Shown piece by piece: positions 17,327 to 24,810 of a stretch of DNA of 38,998 bases. The position numbers and the translations under genes were made by a program. Location of the stretch: assembly GCA_046765875.1 (NCBI GenBank), contig JBKPSJ010000031.1, positions 1-38,998 on the forward strand, in the 5' to 3' direction. The notes beneath the pieces are model-generated. The model was not told the DNA's origin. It worked only from the letters and a program-made list of their open reading frames with translations, and did no database searches. Source of the DNA: DASRHY01 sp046765875 (GTDB lineage Bacteria > Actinomycetota > Actinomycetes > Propionibacteriales > Kribbellaceae). Numbering within the stretch: the stretch's first letter is position 1; each line of letters begins with the position of its first letter.

Positions 17327-17456
17327 ACTCACTCGTCCTCGCTCGATATCCGGGCCGACACATGAACACAGGCCGATCCTCCCAGTCGAGGTCCAGTTGG
17401 CATGCTCTGGACCGCTGGGGTGATGTGCGGGAAGGTCGACCGCGGGAGGTACGGAG

Positions 17457-18095
17457 TTGGCTGACGATGGGTTTGGTGGACGGCCGCCGACCAGTCATGA
17501 ACGCATGACCGGACGGCCGTGGGATGCGTCGTACCAGGACGGGCCTGCGCCTTGGGATACCGGTCAGCCGCAGCCGGAGATCGTACGTCTGGCGTCCGAA
17601 GGCGGGTTCGCCGGAGACGTGCTCGATGTGGGTTGCGGGACCGGCGAGAACGCCTTGCACATCGCCTCGCTGGGATTGCCGGTTCTCGGCGTTGACGTGG
17701 CTGAAACGGCGCTGGCGATGGCGCGGCAGAAGGCAGACGACCGTGGAATCAAGGCCGAGTTCGCCTTGGCCGACGCCTTCCACCTGGAGCGTCTGTCGCG
17801 CAAGTTCGACACCGTGCTGGACAGCGGGATGTTCCACACCTGCGACAGCGATGAACGAACGCAGTACGTCGCGAGTCTCGCATCGGTAACCGACCACGAC
17901 GCAACCCTGTACGTGTTGTGCTTCAGCGACGCACGACCCGAAACCGGCCCGCATCCTGTCAGCGAGGAAGACCTGCGAATGGCCTTCAACCCCAGCACCG
18001 GCTGGAACATGACCACCCTCGAAACGACTCGCGTACAAACGAGATTCCACGACGACGGCGCCCCGGCCTGGCTCGCCAGCATCAAACGGATCTAG
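17457..18095 (+). CDS. Class I SAM-dependent methyltransferase
   Basis: 212 residues. SAM motif I is VLDVGCGTGENALH (about 55-68), with the acidic ribose contact in VLGVDVAETAL. The preceding PWDTGQPQPEI motif is typical of the thiopurine/TehB-like small-molecule methyltransferase branch. Acceptor unknown. TTG 17457 is chosen because GGGAGGT ends 6 bases before it; ATG 17505 is the alternative and would drop 16 residues. No obvious operon partner. Confidence 0.87.
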   Translation: MADDGFGGRPPTSHERMTGRPWDASYQDGPAPWDTGQPQPEIVRLASEGGFAGDVLDVGCGTGENALHIASLGLPVLGVDVAETALAMARQKADDRGIKAEFALADAFHLERLSRKFDTVLDSGMFHTCDSDERTQYVASLASVTDHDATLYVLCFSDARPETGPHPVSEEDLRMAFNPSTGWNMTTLETTRVQTRFHDDGAPAWLASIKRI

Positions 18096-18266
18096 GCCAG
18101 GCCGGCCTCACGGGCTCGTACGATCGCCCGCATCCGGTCGGTCACCACCCAAGGTCACGGGAGCACAGTCTCGATGCCTGTCCCAATTTGGCTGGGAGCG
18201 TCATTGCCCGGCACCCGGCCACGGCGCATGATGATTGGCGCGAGACCAGGCCGAGGAGCGGTGGCG

Positions 18267-18713
18267 ATGGGGGCGAAGTACGGACTGACCCCACAGGAGT
18301 GGCGCACGCTCCAGTTGGCACCGTTCTGGATGCTCGGCGCGGTGGTCGGCGCGTACCGGAACTTCGACCCTCTTGAGTACGAGGCATTCTTCCGGTCCCT
18401 GCAGCTGGCCGCGCTGGCTCCGGGCGAGCTGAACCAGGAACTGATGACATCGGTCGCATCCGACGCCCGCAAGCTCGGCGAGGAGTTCGCCACCGACCCG
18501 CGTACGATCGCGTCCGGCCTCCACGAAGTGGCCGTCATCCTGTCCAAGGTGCCGCGCGACGAGGCGGACCTGCTCACGCGTGCGCTGGTCCACGGCGTCG
18601 GCGAAGGCGTCGCGACGGCCCGCGGACGCTTCGGCAGAGTCATGAGCGACGACGACGCGAAGAACCTGGACATGATCGCCCAGATCCTCGTCCCGGGCCC
18701 GATCGCCTTTTGA
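18267..18713 (+). CDS. Hypothetical protein
   Basis: A 148-residue, mainly helical protein that I do not recognise. It begins MGAKYGLTPQEWRTLQLAPF and has a central acidic helical region; no membrane or signal segment stands out beyond a mildly hydrophobic FWMLGAVVGAY. ATG 18267 is preferred because GAGGAG ends 8 bases upstream; GTG 18261 would sit too close, and the longer frame from 18174 lacks a ribosome site. Confidence 0.6.
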   Translation: MGAKYGLTPQEWRTLQLAPFWMLGAVVGAYRNFDPLEYEAFFRSLQLAALAPGELNQELMTSVASDARKLGEEFATDPRTIASGLHEVAVILSKVPRDEADLLTRALVHGVGEGVATARGRFGRVMSDDDAKNLDMIAQILVPGPIAF

Positions 18714-18785
18714 CCGGCCGGGTGGGGTGATGGGTGTTCTGGCAAGGGCACACGCAGGCACACCGCCGGGCGGGAGGCATACGAG

Positions 18786-19541
18786 CTACCCGGGTGGCTC
18801 TGGCGGCACGCCTCGTTGTTGCAACTCGCGGTCACCGCTTAGCTGTTGTGCGATCTCGCGGGCGCGCCGCGCCCCTTCTCGCGCGGCTTCCGCCGTGCGC
18901 CGGTAATCGGCGGCCTTGTCCGGTCTCTGGGAGGCAAGTTTCTCGTGGTCGTCAGCGATCCTGTCCTCGACCTCGGCCATCTTCTCGGCCGCTTCGATCA
19001 GCCGTCGCCGCATCTGTTCTTGCGTCAATAGGCCCGGCGTGCTGGGCTGCGCCACCCCCGTTGGATGCCGGCTCGACATTCGCTTGGCAGCGGCGATTAT
19101 TCGCGCCTGTTCGGCCAACTGTCGGTCGGCTCGCGCCTTAACCCGCCGGATCAGGGCCTGGCTTCGCTCGATCCTGGCCTGGTTTGCAGCCAGCCGAGCC
19201 AGGCCGCGTTCCACGGCCTCCAGGCGCCGCTGTTCAACCCGGTTCGCGGATGTCTGCGCGGCCGGCGCCGACACCAGGCCCGTCTGTTGCTCCTCGAGCT
19301 GCGCCTCGCGCCGGTCGGCCAGCGCCTCGCGATCGTCGGCGACTCGATCTCGCACCGCCGCGGCCTCGTCTCGCGCGTCCGCGGCATGCTGCTGCTCATC
19401 GGCCGCCGGATCCGGCGGGCCGACCCCCTCAGAAACAGCGTGCTGCGGCAAGCCGTCCGGCGCCCGGTCTTCGCCGCCAGACTGGTCGTGCACCGGGCGC
19501 GCCCGATCACGCACGTGAGGCGCCGAGTCTTCCGATGCCAC
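18786..19541 (-). CDS. Charged coiled-coil hypothetical protein
   Basis: 251 residues, over half Ala, Arg, Glu, Asp and Gln. It is built of heptad-like helices (for example ARDEAAAVRDRVADDREAL near residue 55, then VEQRRLEAVERGLARLAAN, and MAEVEDRIADDHEKLASQ near 195). No catalytic motif is visible. The GTG at 19541 lacks a good ribosome site and sits only 10 bases from a G12 tract (minus strand), so the true N-terminus may lie upstream in another frame or have been lost. It borders the mobile region. Confidence 0.5.
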   Translation of the reverse strand: MASEDSAPHVRDRARPVHDQSGGEDRAPDGLPQHAVSEGVGPPDPAADEQQHAADARDEAAAVRDRVADDREALADRREAQLEEQQTGLVSAPAAQTSANRVEQRRLEAVERGLARLAANQARIERSQALIRRVKARADRQLAEQARIIAAAKRMSSRHPTGVAQPSTPGLLTQEQMRRRLIEAAEKMAEVEDRIADDHEKLASQRPDKAADYRRTAEAAREGARRAREIAQQLSGDRELQQRGVPPEPPG

Positions 19542-19551
19542 GACACCAGCG

Positions 19552-19563
19552 CCCCCCCCCCCC
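19552..19563. repeat. C12 homopolymer tract
   Basis: Twelve consecutive C on the plus strand, between the coiled-coil gene start and the integrase scrap. Such a run can slip during replication or be miscounted in sequencing; either would shift the frames on both sides. Confidence 0.9.
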
Positions 19564-19564
19564 G

Positions 19565-19660
19565 GCCAGGACTTGCCAACGCGAAGGCGTGCCGGCAGTC
19601 CACTTTCACGACCTGCGGCACACCGGAAACACGCTCGCCGCAGAGAACGGCGCCACCTTG
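19565..19660 (+). pseudogene. Tyrosine recombinase fragment (box II region)
   Basis: About 30 codons matching the actinobacterial phage/AICE integrase catalytic core: GVPAVHFHDLRHTGNTLAA with the conserved HxLRHT. The upstream N-terminal and central domains are absent, and the frame runs into the tRNA-Ala-derived repeat before any tyrosine nucleophile. It lies outside the direct repeats that bound the present island, so it is probably from an earlier element at the same tRNA site. Confidence 0.75.
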
Positions 19661-19677
19661 TGTGAGCAACGCGTATG

Positions 19678-19728
19678 GGGTTGTGGAGACGAGGGGACTC
19701 GAACCCCTATCCCCTGCCTTGCAAAGGC
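19678..19728 (-). repeat. att direct repeat, left copy (partial tRNA-Ala)
   Basis: 51 bp identical to 25826-25876 except T at 19710 for A at 25858. Bases 19684-19728 equal the last 45 nt of tRNA-Ala, from the anticodon loop to the discriminator base. It has no 5' half and so is not a tRNA gene. Confidence 0.9.
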
Positions 19729-19829
19729 GGATGGCGGGTCAGGCTGGCCTGAGCGGTAGTCGGCTGGGCGTCGGGTACGGACGATCCTTCCCGTCAGTGA
19801 CCGTCCGTGCCGTTGTGCGCGCTCTCATA

Positions 19830-19850
19830 AGGGCACGCGAAGGGCACGCC
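19830..19850 (+). repeat. Paired AGGGCAC motif, left integrase arm-type site
   Basis: AGGGCAC at 19830 and again at 19841, an 11-bp period (one helical turn), about 100 bp inside the left direct repeat. The same doublet lies 66 bp inside the right repeat. The pattern fits arm-binding sites of a tyrosine integrase; that role is inferred. Confidence 0.55.
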
Positions 19851-19865
19851 ACCCCGAGACGTCGC

Positions 19866-20087
19866 TCAGGTCGAGGTGATAGCACCCTTGCGGCCCGATG
19901 CCCCTTGGTCCGGACCGTCGCCGCCCTGAGGCTCAAGCTCCGCCAGCAGCTTCCGGGCGATGACCCGGGCGTTGACCACCTTCCGATAGGTGAGGTTTTC
20001 GCTATCGCCACGTCGTAGGCGCCCCTCGACGTCGGACAACTCATCCACGATCCGCTGCAGCCTCTCCACCACAAATTGGTTGTCCAT
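19866..20087 (-). CDS. Small hypothetical protein
   Basis: 73 residues, helical and charged, starting MDNQFVVERLQRIVDEL and continuing LSDVEGRLRRGDSENLTYRK. ATG 20087 is chosen because AGGAGG (20095-20100) lies 7 bases upstream; GTG 20090 is an alternative. A promoter is visible at 20160-20190. It sits just inside the left end of the island, where accessory or excision genes are often found, but it does not show an obvious winged-helix excisionase motif. Function unknown. Confidence 0.68.
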   Translation of the reverse strand: MDNQFVVERLQRIVDELSDVEGRLRRGDSENLTYRKVVNARVIARKLLAELEPQGGDGPDQGASGRKGAITST

Positions 20088-20159
20088 CACGAAACCTCCT
20101 TGCCAGGCCTGGTGGCCAGCCTGGACTACGGGTAGGCCGGGGATCCGTGGTCCTGGCCG

Positions 20160-20190
20160 TGCATACCACTTCCGCCTGCGGGGGTGTCAA
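20160..20190 (-). promoter_or_regulatory. Promoter for the small minus-strand gene
   Basis: Minus strand TTGACA (20190-20185), a 19-bp spacer and TATGCA (20165-20160) preceded by TGG (extended -10). A leader of about 65 nt to ATG 20087 would result. Confidence 0.45.
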
Positions 20191-20470
20191 TCGCTGGTTG
20201 CACATACATCCTGATCCCGCTGCTCGCCGCCAGGCACCACAGGTAGTAGCTCCGAGCGCGCGGTGTCACATTGTCAGCTTGGGAATCGCTCCGAACGCCT
20301 GTCGCCCGTGGCGGCCTGCGGTCTGTGGCGGCCGCTGCTTACTGTGGTTGACCGCACGATGTTGCACGCGAAGTGCACGAGCCTGTTGCTGATCAAGGCG
20401 TCCAGACCGCCACCAGCACGATCGGGAATCCATGTTGACGCGTCCGGGGTGCTCGGCGTTTGCTCTCGGC
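20191..20470. other. Noncoding stretch between divergent genes
   Basis: No convincing reading frame. It should hold the plus-strand promoter for the Rid gene: TTGACG at 20435-20440 is the only clear -35-like element and has no good -10 partner. Nothing else recognised. Confidence 0.5.
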
Positions 20471-20866
20471 GTGACGATCGAACGCACCAATCCTGAGGGG
20501 CTGCACGCGACGCCCGGATACCATCACATCACCAAGGTGACGGCTGGTCAGTGGATCTTCCTGGCCGGACAATGCCCGCTTGCCGCGGATGGAGAACTCG
20601 CCACGGGCGGCCTGGTGGGTCAGACCGATCAAGTGATCCAGAACGTGCTGCTGGCGCTCAGATCCGCCGGCGCCGACCCCGAGCACGTCGTTCGGAGCGT
20701 TATTTACGTCGTCAGCTCGGCGCGGGAGGACCTTTCCCAGGTCTGGGCCCAGCTCAACTCGTCACCCCTCGCGCCCGCCTTCAGCACCGCCAGCACACTG
20801 CTCGGGGTCGGCCAGCTTGGCTTCCCCGGTCAGCTCGTGGAGCTCGACATTACGGCCGCGTTGTGA
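20471..20866 (+). CDS. RidA-family (YjgF/YER057c) protein lacking the catalytic arginine
   Basis: 131 residues from GTG 20471, which gives the usual N-terminus (MTIERTNPEGLH). The fold's motifs are present: FLAGQCPL, QTDQVIQNVLLAL, HVVRSVIYV and the GFPGQLVELDITAAL strand. RidA proper deaminates reactive enamines using an arginine in P.RS; here the corresponding place reads APAFSTAS, with no Arg. It therefore belongs with the Rid subfamilies whose activity is not the classical imine hydrolysis. Cargo gene of the island; no clear ribosome site. Confidence 0.82.
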   Translation: MTIERTNPEGLHATPGYHHITKVTAGQWIFLAGQCPLAADGELATGGLVGQTDQVIQNVLLALRSAGADPEHVVRSVIYVVSSAREDLSQVWAQLNSSPLAPAFSTASTLLGVGQLGFPGQLVELDITAAL

Positions 20867-21263
20867 GGAGCGAACCCCGCCGAACTCGTCGAGTACGACG
20901 CCTGCCCGAAACGCGTTCTGGTGTGTGGAGCGGTGATGGGAATCCAGCCGCATGGCCAGCTTGGAAGGTGTCACCGGGCTGGCGTGTCAGGCGGTGCTGA
21001 GCGTGGGGGCAGTGCTCTGTGAGTGACTGCTACTGACCGGTGGCGACCGCTGGTAATGGCCCGGTAATGGCCCGCCCACCAACCGGCGAGCAAGGGCACC
21101 GGGAGGGCACGGCGTTCGTGATGCCTGGCCAAGACGTCCGTGGGAGCGCAGCCACTACTTGGTGCGGTGTTCTGTAAGCCCGGGGTGCGATCGCTTGGGT
21201 CGATGCAGCGTTTTCGCTGCCCGCAGCGTTAGGAAGGGTGAGACGGTAGGCCCGGGAGTCGAT
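20867..21263. other. Noncoding stretch with direct repeats upstream of the sigma gene
   Basis: No supported gene. It contains the 11-bp-period repeats at 21052-21113 and the hairpin-forming GCAGCG-TTTT-CGCTGC at 21206-21221. The sigma-factor promoter should lie between about 21150 and 21250 but I cannot place it. Confidence 0.5.
21052..21113 (+). repeat. Internal integrase arm-type repeats
   Basis: GGTAATGGCCC occurs twice in direct tandem (21052-21062, 21063-21073), and AGGGCAC twice at 21093 and 21104. Both pairs have an 11-bp period, like the doublets at the island ends. They may be the arm sites of a second, nested or older element. Confidence 0.5.
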
Positions 21264-21776
21264 GTGGAGTTCGGCGAATACGTCGCTGCGCGCGGGCGGC
21301 AGCTCGTGCGGCTGGGCTATGTTCTGTCGGCTGACCACCAGCAGGCCGAAGACCTCGCGCAGAGTGCGCTCTTGGCGGCCTACCGGCACTGGCGACGCGT
21401 CGGGAAGTTGGACGATCCCCATGTCTACGTTCGGCGCGTGCTGGTGAACGTGTATGTGTCTGCGGCGAGGCGGCGAACTGCCCACGAGACTCCGATGCTC
21501 GTCCCAGAGGCGGCGCGGGTAGCGCCTGACCCGGCGGTGGCGCTGGCCGAGCACGATGCAATGTGGCGCGCGCTGAGGCAGCTGCCACGCCGCGAGCGGA
21601 CCGTGCTGGTGCTGCGCTACTACGAGGATCTCGACTACGCCTCGATCGCCGCGGTGCTCGGGATCGGTGAATCCTCGAGCGCCCGCGCAACCGCCAGCAG
21701 GGCGCTGGAATCCCTGCGCGCGGTCCACGATCCAGCACTGACGAGGAGAACCGTCGATGAGCATGACGGAGCTTGA
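21264..21776 (+). CDS. SigE-family ECF RNA polymerase sigma factor
   Basis: 170 residues. Region 2 includes YVLSADHQQAEDLAQSALL (about 19-37) followed by VYVRRVLVNVYVSAARRR; region 4 is LRQLPRRERTVLVLRYYEDL with the helix-turn-helix DYASIAAVLGIGESSSARAT. This matches the actinobacterial SigE-type group (TIGR02983), which is not the same as mycobacterial SigE. GTG 21264 is chosen: GGGAG ends 5 bases before it and the length fits the family. The stop overlaps the META gene by 20 bp, so the two are coupled and probably form a sigma/membrane-partner pair. Confidence 0.88.
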   Translation: MEFGEYVAARGRQLVRLGYVLSADHQQAEDLAQSALLAAYRHWRRVGKLDDPHVYVRRVLVNVYVSAARRRTAHETPMLVPEAARVAPDPAVALAEHDAMWRALRQLPRRERTVLVLRYYEDLDYASIAAVLGIGESSSARATASRALESLRAVHDPALTRRTVDEHDGA

Positions 21777-22335
21777 ACGGGAACTGCGCGCCACGTTGAT
21801 CGCAGCCGGCGAGCGGGCCCCGATCGTCGAGGATCTGACCGGCCGCGTGATCCGGCCGGTTCGTCGCCGGCGCACCCGACTAGTGGTTGGCGTTGCACTG
21901 GCAGCCGTCGCAGCGATCGGCCTCGTCGTCGCCGTGAGTGGAATCCGCACCGACCAACCAGTAGCCAGATCCACTCCCGGCCCGGCGGCCGCGCTGATCG
22001 GAACCTGGCGGCCGGTCGACATCGCGGGCTACAACGGACAGCTTCCACGCTCCGGCTCCGACAACGCCGACATCAGCTTCGCTGCCGACGGTCGATGGAG
22101 CGGCTCGGATGGCTGCAACGGGCTCGGTGGAACCTACAAGGCCGCCGACCAGGGCACGATCACCGCTGAGTTCCGCGGCGCGACAACCGATGTGTGGTGC
22201 GCCAACGTCCCCAACAGCCAAGTCCTTGCAAACGCGGCACGATTCACCATCGAGCCGATCACGGACTCCGCGAGCCGGTCGCTTGTGTTCTACGCGGCCC
22301 ACGGGCAACTGCTCGCCACCTACCAGCACCTATGA
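21757..22335 (+). CDS. Membrane-anchored META-domain protein, likely sigma-factor partner
   Basis: 192 residues. A short cytoplasmic part (1-40, ELERELRATLIAAGERAP), one membrane helix (about 42-62) and an outer META/HslJ-like domain (GTWRPVDIAGY, FAADGRWSGSDGCNGLGG, and a second Cys in TDVWC). The N-terminal part resembles the start of proteins that follow SigE-type sigma genes and may hold the sigma factor, though no zinc-finger anti-sigma motif (HxxxCxxC) is seen. ATG 21757 has GAGGAG 8 bases upstream. A role as anti-sigma factor is inferred from layout only. Confidence 0.78.
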   Translation: MSMTELERELRATLIAAGERAPIVEDLTGRVIRPVRRRRTRLVVGVALAAVAAIGLVVAVSGIRTDQPVARSTPGPAAALIGTWRPVDIAGYNGQLPRSGSDNADISFAADGRWSGSDGCNGLGGTYKAADQGTITAEFRGATTDVWCANVPNSQVLANAARFTIEPITDSASRSLVFYAAHGQLLATYQHL

Positions 22336-23025
22336 ACAACAGCGCTGACTTCAGTGGCTGCGAAACGCCACATGGCCCCGTTCCCCGATAGCTGCCAGAC
22401 CGAGGTCAGCGCGGTGCGTGTCAAGGGTCGAGCTTGCTCGATCGCTTGCGACGCACGCAGTGCGCCCTTGACATGTGCCGGGCTGGCCGGACAATCGGGC
22501 GGCAGGGGGACGGGGCTCACCAGTCGGTCAGTCGCCAGCACGTCGGTTGTTGCCGGGTGGTCTCGCGCGTATCGATCGTGCCGGGGAAGGGTGGCCGGGT
22601 GAGGACGGCGCTTGCGCCGCCCGCAGCCCGGCCTGGCGCGCCGCAGGCGCGCCCTTGACCCATAAGAGCCCGAATCGGCAGCGCAGAGGGACGTGCCGGG
22701 CGCGGGAGGTCGCGGCCTGGCCGCTGCGCGGCAACCTGGCCGACGATCGCGCGCTGTTGGACGATGCGAGGGCGCGGCTAGATGCCGAGGGACGACTGTC
22801 GAATACGCCAGCCTGCGAGCAGGCCCCCCGAGGTCAACACCCCGTCTCGTCCGGAACCAACATCCCGAAGGGAAAACGAGGATATCCCTGGTGCCGCCAC
22901 CTTAACGGCCCAGAAATGTGATCGAAACCAACTATCGAGAGGATTCATTAAGTCCTAGCCGCCGGGCCCGGCCGCCGCGGACGACCTGCGACGGACCCGC
23001 GCTCCAGAGTGAAGGGGAGACGACG
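22336..23025. other. 690-bp noncoding, structure-rich region
   Basis: No supportable gene. Visible structure: a compound inverted repeat with outer arms TGTCAAGGG (22419-22427) and CCCTTGACA (22465-22473) enclosing a perfect TCGAGC-TT-GCTCGA hairpin (22428-22441) and a GCAC-GCA-GTGC hairpin; a possible promoter TTGACA (22468-22473) with GACAAT 16 bp on; and GGCGCGCC twice with a 3-base spacer (22636-22654), followed by another CCCTTGAC. A reading frame at 22475-22921 includes a helical ADDRALLDDARARLDAEG segment that could be a gene scrap. An origin or transfer-origin remnant is possible. Confidence 0.5.
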
Positions 23026-24450
23026 GTGACTCCGTATCCTGACTGGCTCAGCGCGGGGGACAACGCGTGGCAGTTGGTCGCCGCGACACTCGTTGGACTG
23101 ATGAGCATCCCCGGCCTCGCGCTGCTGTACGGGGGGCTGGTCCAACGCAAATGGGTGGTGAACACCATGCTCATGGCGTTCACTGGCTTCTCACTCGTCC
23201 TGATCGTGTGGGTGCTGTGGGGTTTCAGCCTGGGCTTCGGCAAGCCGTTGACGCCATCCTGGCCAGGCATCCTCAGTTCCTGGGTCGGCACACCGGCATC
23301 GGTGCTGGGCCACAGCGCTGAGGAGGGGCAGGCACACATCCCCCTGGTCAGCGACGCGGGGCTGATGCCGGCCTTCCGGTTCCCGCAATCGTCGCTGGTG
23401 TACTTCCAGTTCGTGTTCGCCGCGATCACCCCGCTGCTGTTCATGGGCTCGGTGCTCGGGCGGATGAGCTTCAAGGCATGGCTGCTGTTCATCCCGCTGT
23501 GGTCGACGATAGTCTACTCGGTCAACGCCTTCCTGCTCTGGGGCGGCGGATGGTGGGCGCAGAAGGGCGCACTGGACTACTCCGGCGGGTACGTCATCCA
23601 CCTCGCTGCGGGTACCTCCGGTTTCGTGGCAGCCGCGGTCATCGGGCCACGGCTGGCCCGGGACCGGGCCAGGGCGGTACCCAACAACATGCCCATGGTC
23701 GCGATCGGCATCGGCATCTTGTGGCTGGGCTGGAACGGTTTCAACGGCGGCGACATGTACTTCGGTGGGATGCAGGCCTCGGCCGGCGTCATCAACACCA
23801 ACATCGCCACCGCCACTGCGCTGCTGGTCTGGGTCATCTGGGACATGCTGGCCGGCCCGCAGCGCAAGCCCACGTTCCTCGGCGCGGTCAACGGCATGCT
23901 CAGCGGCCTGGTGGCGATCACGCCGGCGGCCGGGTTCGTCAACGGCCTCGGCGCCATCCTCATCGGCGCGATCGCCTCGACGATCGTCTGGCTGTCCTGG
24001 AACAAGCTGGCCAAACTGTGGCCGTTCAACAAGGTCGACGACGCGATGGGTGTCGTCCACACCCACGGCGTCGCCGGGCTGACCGGCGGCCTGCTGGTCG
24101 GCTTCTTCGCCGACCCGAACATGGTTGTCTACTTCAACAAGGACGGCTCCCCGTTCTCCACGTCGGGCTGGATTTGGGGGCATCACCCCAAGCAGCTCCT
24201 CTGGCAGGCCGGCGCTGCACTCACGATCATCGTGTGGGACGGCGTAATGACCTTCGTGATCCTCAAGGTGCTCGGCATCTTCGTCAAGCTGCGCCTGCCC
24301 GATTCGGTGCTGGAAACCGGTGACCTGGCGGTACACGACGAGGAGGCGTACCCCTCCGAGGATCTGGTCTCGGTGACTGCCGCCCCGGCCCGCGCGTCGG
24401 CACCGGCATCCACCACCACGCCGACGACCGAACCCGCGAAGAAGCACTGA
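23026..24450 (+). CDS. amt: Ammonium transporter Amt
   Basis: 474 residues, eleven predicted membrane helices. Amt signatures are intact: the twin pore histidines, His192 in GYVIHLAAGTSG and His347 in VVHTHGVAG; PNNMPMVAIGIGILWLGWNGFN; and NTNIATATA. It conducts ammonium/ammonia across the inner membrane. GTG 23026 is chosen because AAGGGGAG sits about 6 bases upstream and the product then begins at the first helix; the longer frame from 22918 adds 36 non-homologous residues. A polar Ser/Thr/Pro C-terminal tail follows residue 440. It is followed after 30 bp by a PII-like gene, the classic amtB-glnK arrangement, but here within a mobile island. Confidence 0.95.
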   Translation: MTPYPDWLSAGDNAWQLVAATLVGLMSIPGLALLYGGLVQRKWVVNTMLMAFTGFSLVLIVWVLWGFSLGFGKPLTPSWPGILSSWVGTPASVLGHSAEEGQAHIPLVSDAGLMPAFRFPQSSLVYFQFVFAAITPLLFMGSVLGRMSFKAWLLFIPLWSTIVYSVNAFLLWGGGWWAQKGALDYSGGYVIHLAAGTSGFVAAAVIGPRLARDRARAVPNNMPMVAIGIGILWLGWNGFNGGDMYFGGMQASAGVINTNIATATALLVWVIWDMLAGPQRKPTFLGAVNGMLSGLVAITPAAGFVNGLGAILIGAIASTIVWLSWNKLAKLWPFNKVDDAMGVVHTHGVAGLTGGLLVGFFADPNMVVYFNKDGSPFSTSGWIWGHHPKQLLWQAGAALTIIVWDGVMTFVILKVLGIFVKLRLPDSVLETGDLAVHDEEAYPSEDLVSVTAAPARASAPASTTTPTTEPAKKH

Positions 24451-24480
24451 GGAACTCACCGCACTCCTGGATGGCCGGCA

Positions 24481-24810
24481 ATGATGCTCATCACCGCCAT
24501 CGTCGTGCCATCTAGGGTAGAGCCGATCCGCAATGCCTTGGCCCTGTTCGGAGTACGCGGCCTGACCCGGTCCCAGGTGTACACGCGGAGCCGGCCGGAC
24601 GCGCCGGTCGAGGTGTACCGGGGCGTCCGCTGGCGCGCTCCGCTGGCGCCGCGGGTACGGCTGGAGGTCCTGAGCCCGAACGAGGACGCCCGCGACCTGG
24701 TCCGGGTGATCTTCCGCGCCGCCGGCAGCTCCGACCTCGACCTGTGGGTGACACGGGTGGACCTCCTGGTCCGTATCCGCACCGGCGAAGTCGGGCTGGA
24801 TGCCCTGTGA
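24481..24810 (+). CDS. Divergent PII-family (GlnK/GlnB-like) signal protein
   Basis: 109 residues aligning end to end with GlnK/GlnB (normally 112): MMLITAIVVPSRVEPIRNAL matches the first strand and helix, and VRIRTGEVGLDAL the PII C-terminus. GlnK plugs Amt when nitrogen is plentiful. Here three key parts are altered: the T-loop lacks the GRQ(K/R)GH motif; the modified tyrosine in YRGAEY is Trp (YRGVRW); and the nucleotide-binding TGKIGDGK B-loop is replaced by a shorter AAGSSDLD. RIRTGE is kept. It may sense something other than ATP/2-oxoglutarate, or be decaying. ATG 24481 gives the family start exactly; no strong ribosome site. It likely shares the amt transcript. Confidence 0.85.
   Translation: MMLITAIVVPSRVEPIRNALALFGVRGLTRSQVYTRSRPDAPVEVYRGVRWRAPLAPRVRLEVLSPNEDARDLVRVIFRAAGSSDLDLWVTRVDLLVRIRTGEVGLDAL

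Noticed and set aside
19684..19728. Second tRNA-Ala gene
   Set aside because: Only the 3' half is present; no D-arm or 5' acceptor strand.
22475..22921. 148-residue plus-strand ORF in the island
   Set aside because: Mixed composition, no ribosome site, spans strong inverted repeats. Only a short helical segment looks protein-like, so it was left as noncoding.
23191..24459. 422-residue minus-strand ORF opposite amt
   Set aside because: Shadow; the plus strand has all Amt motifs.
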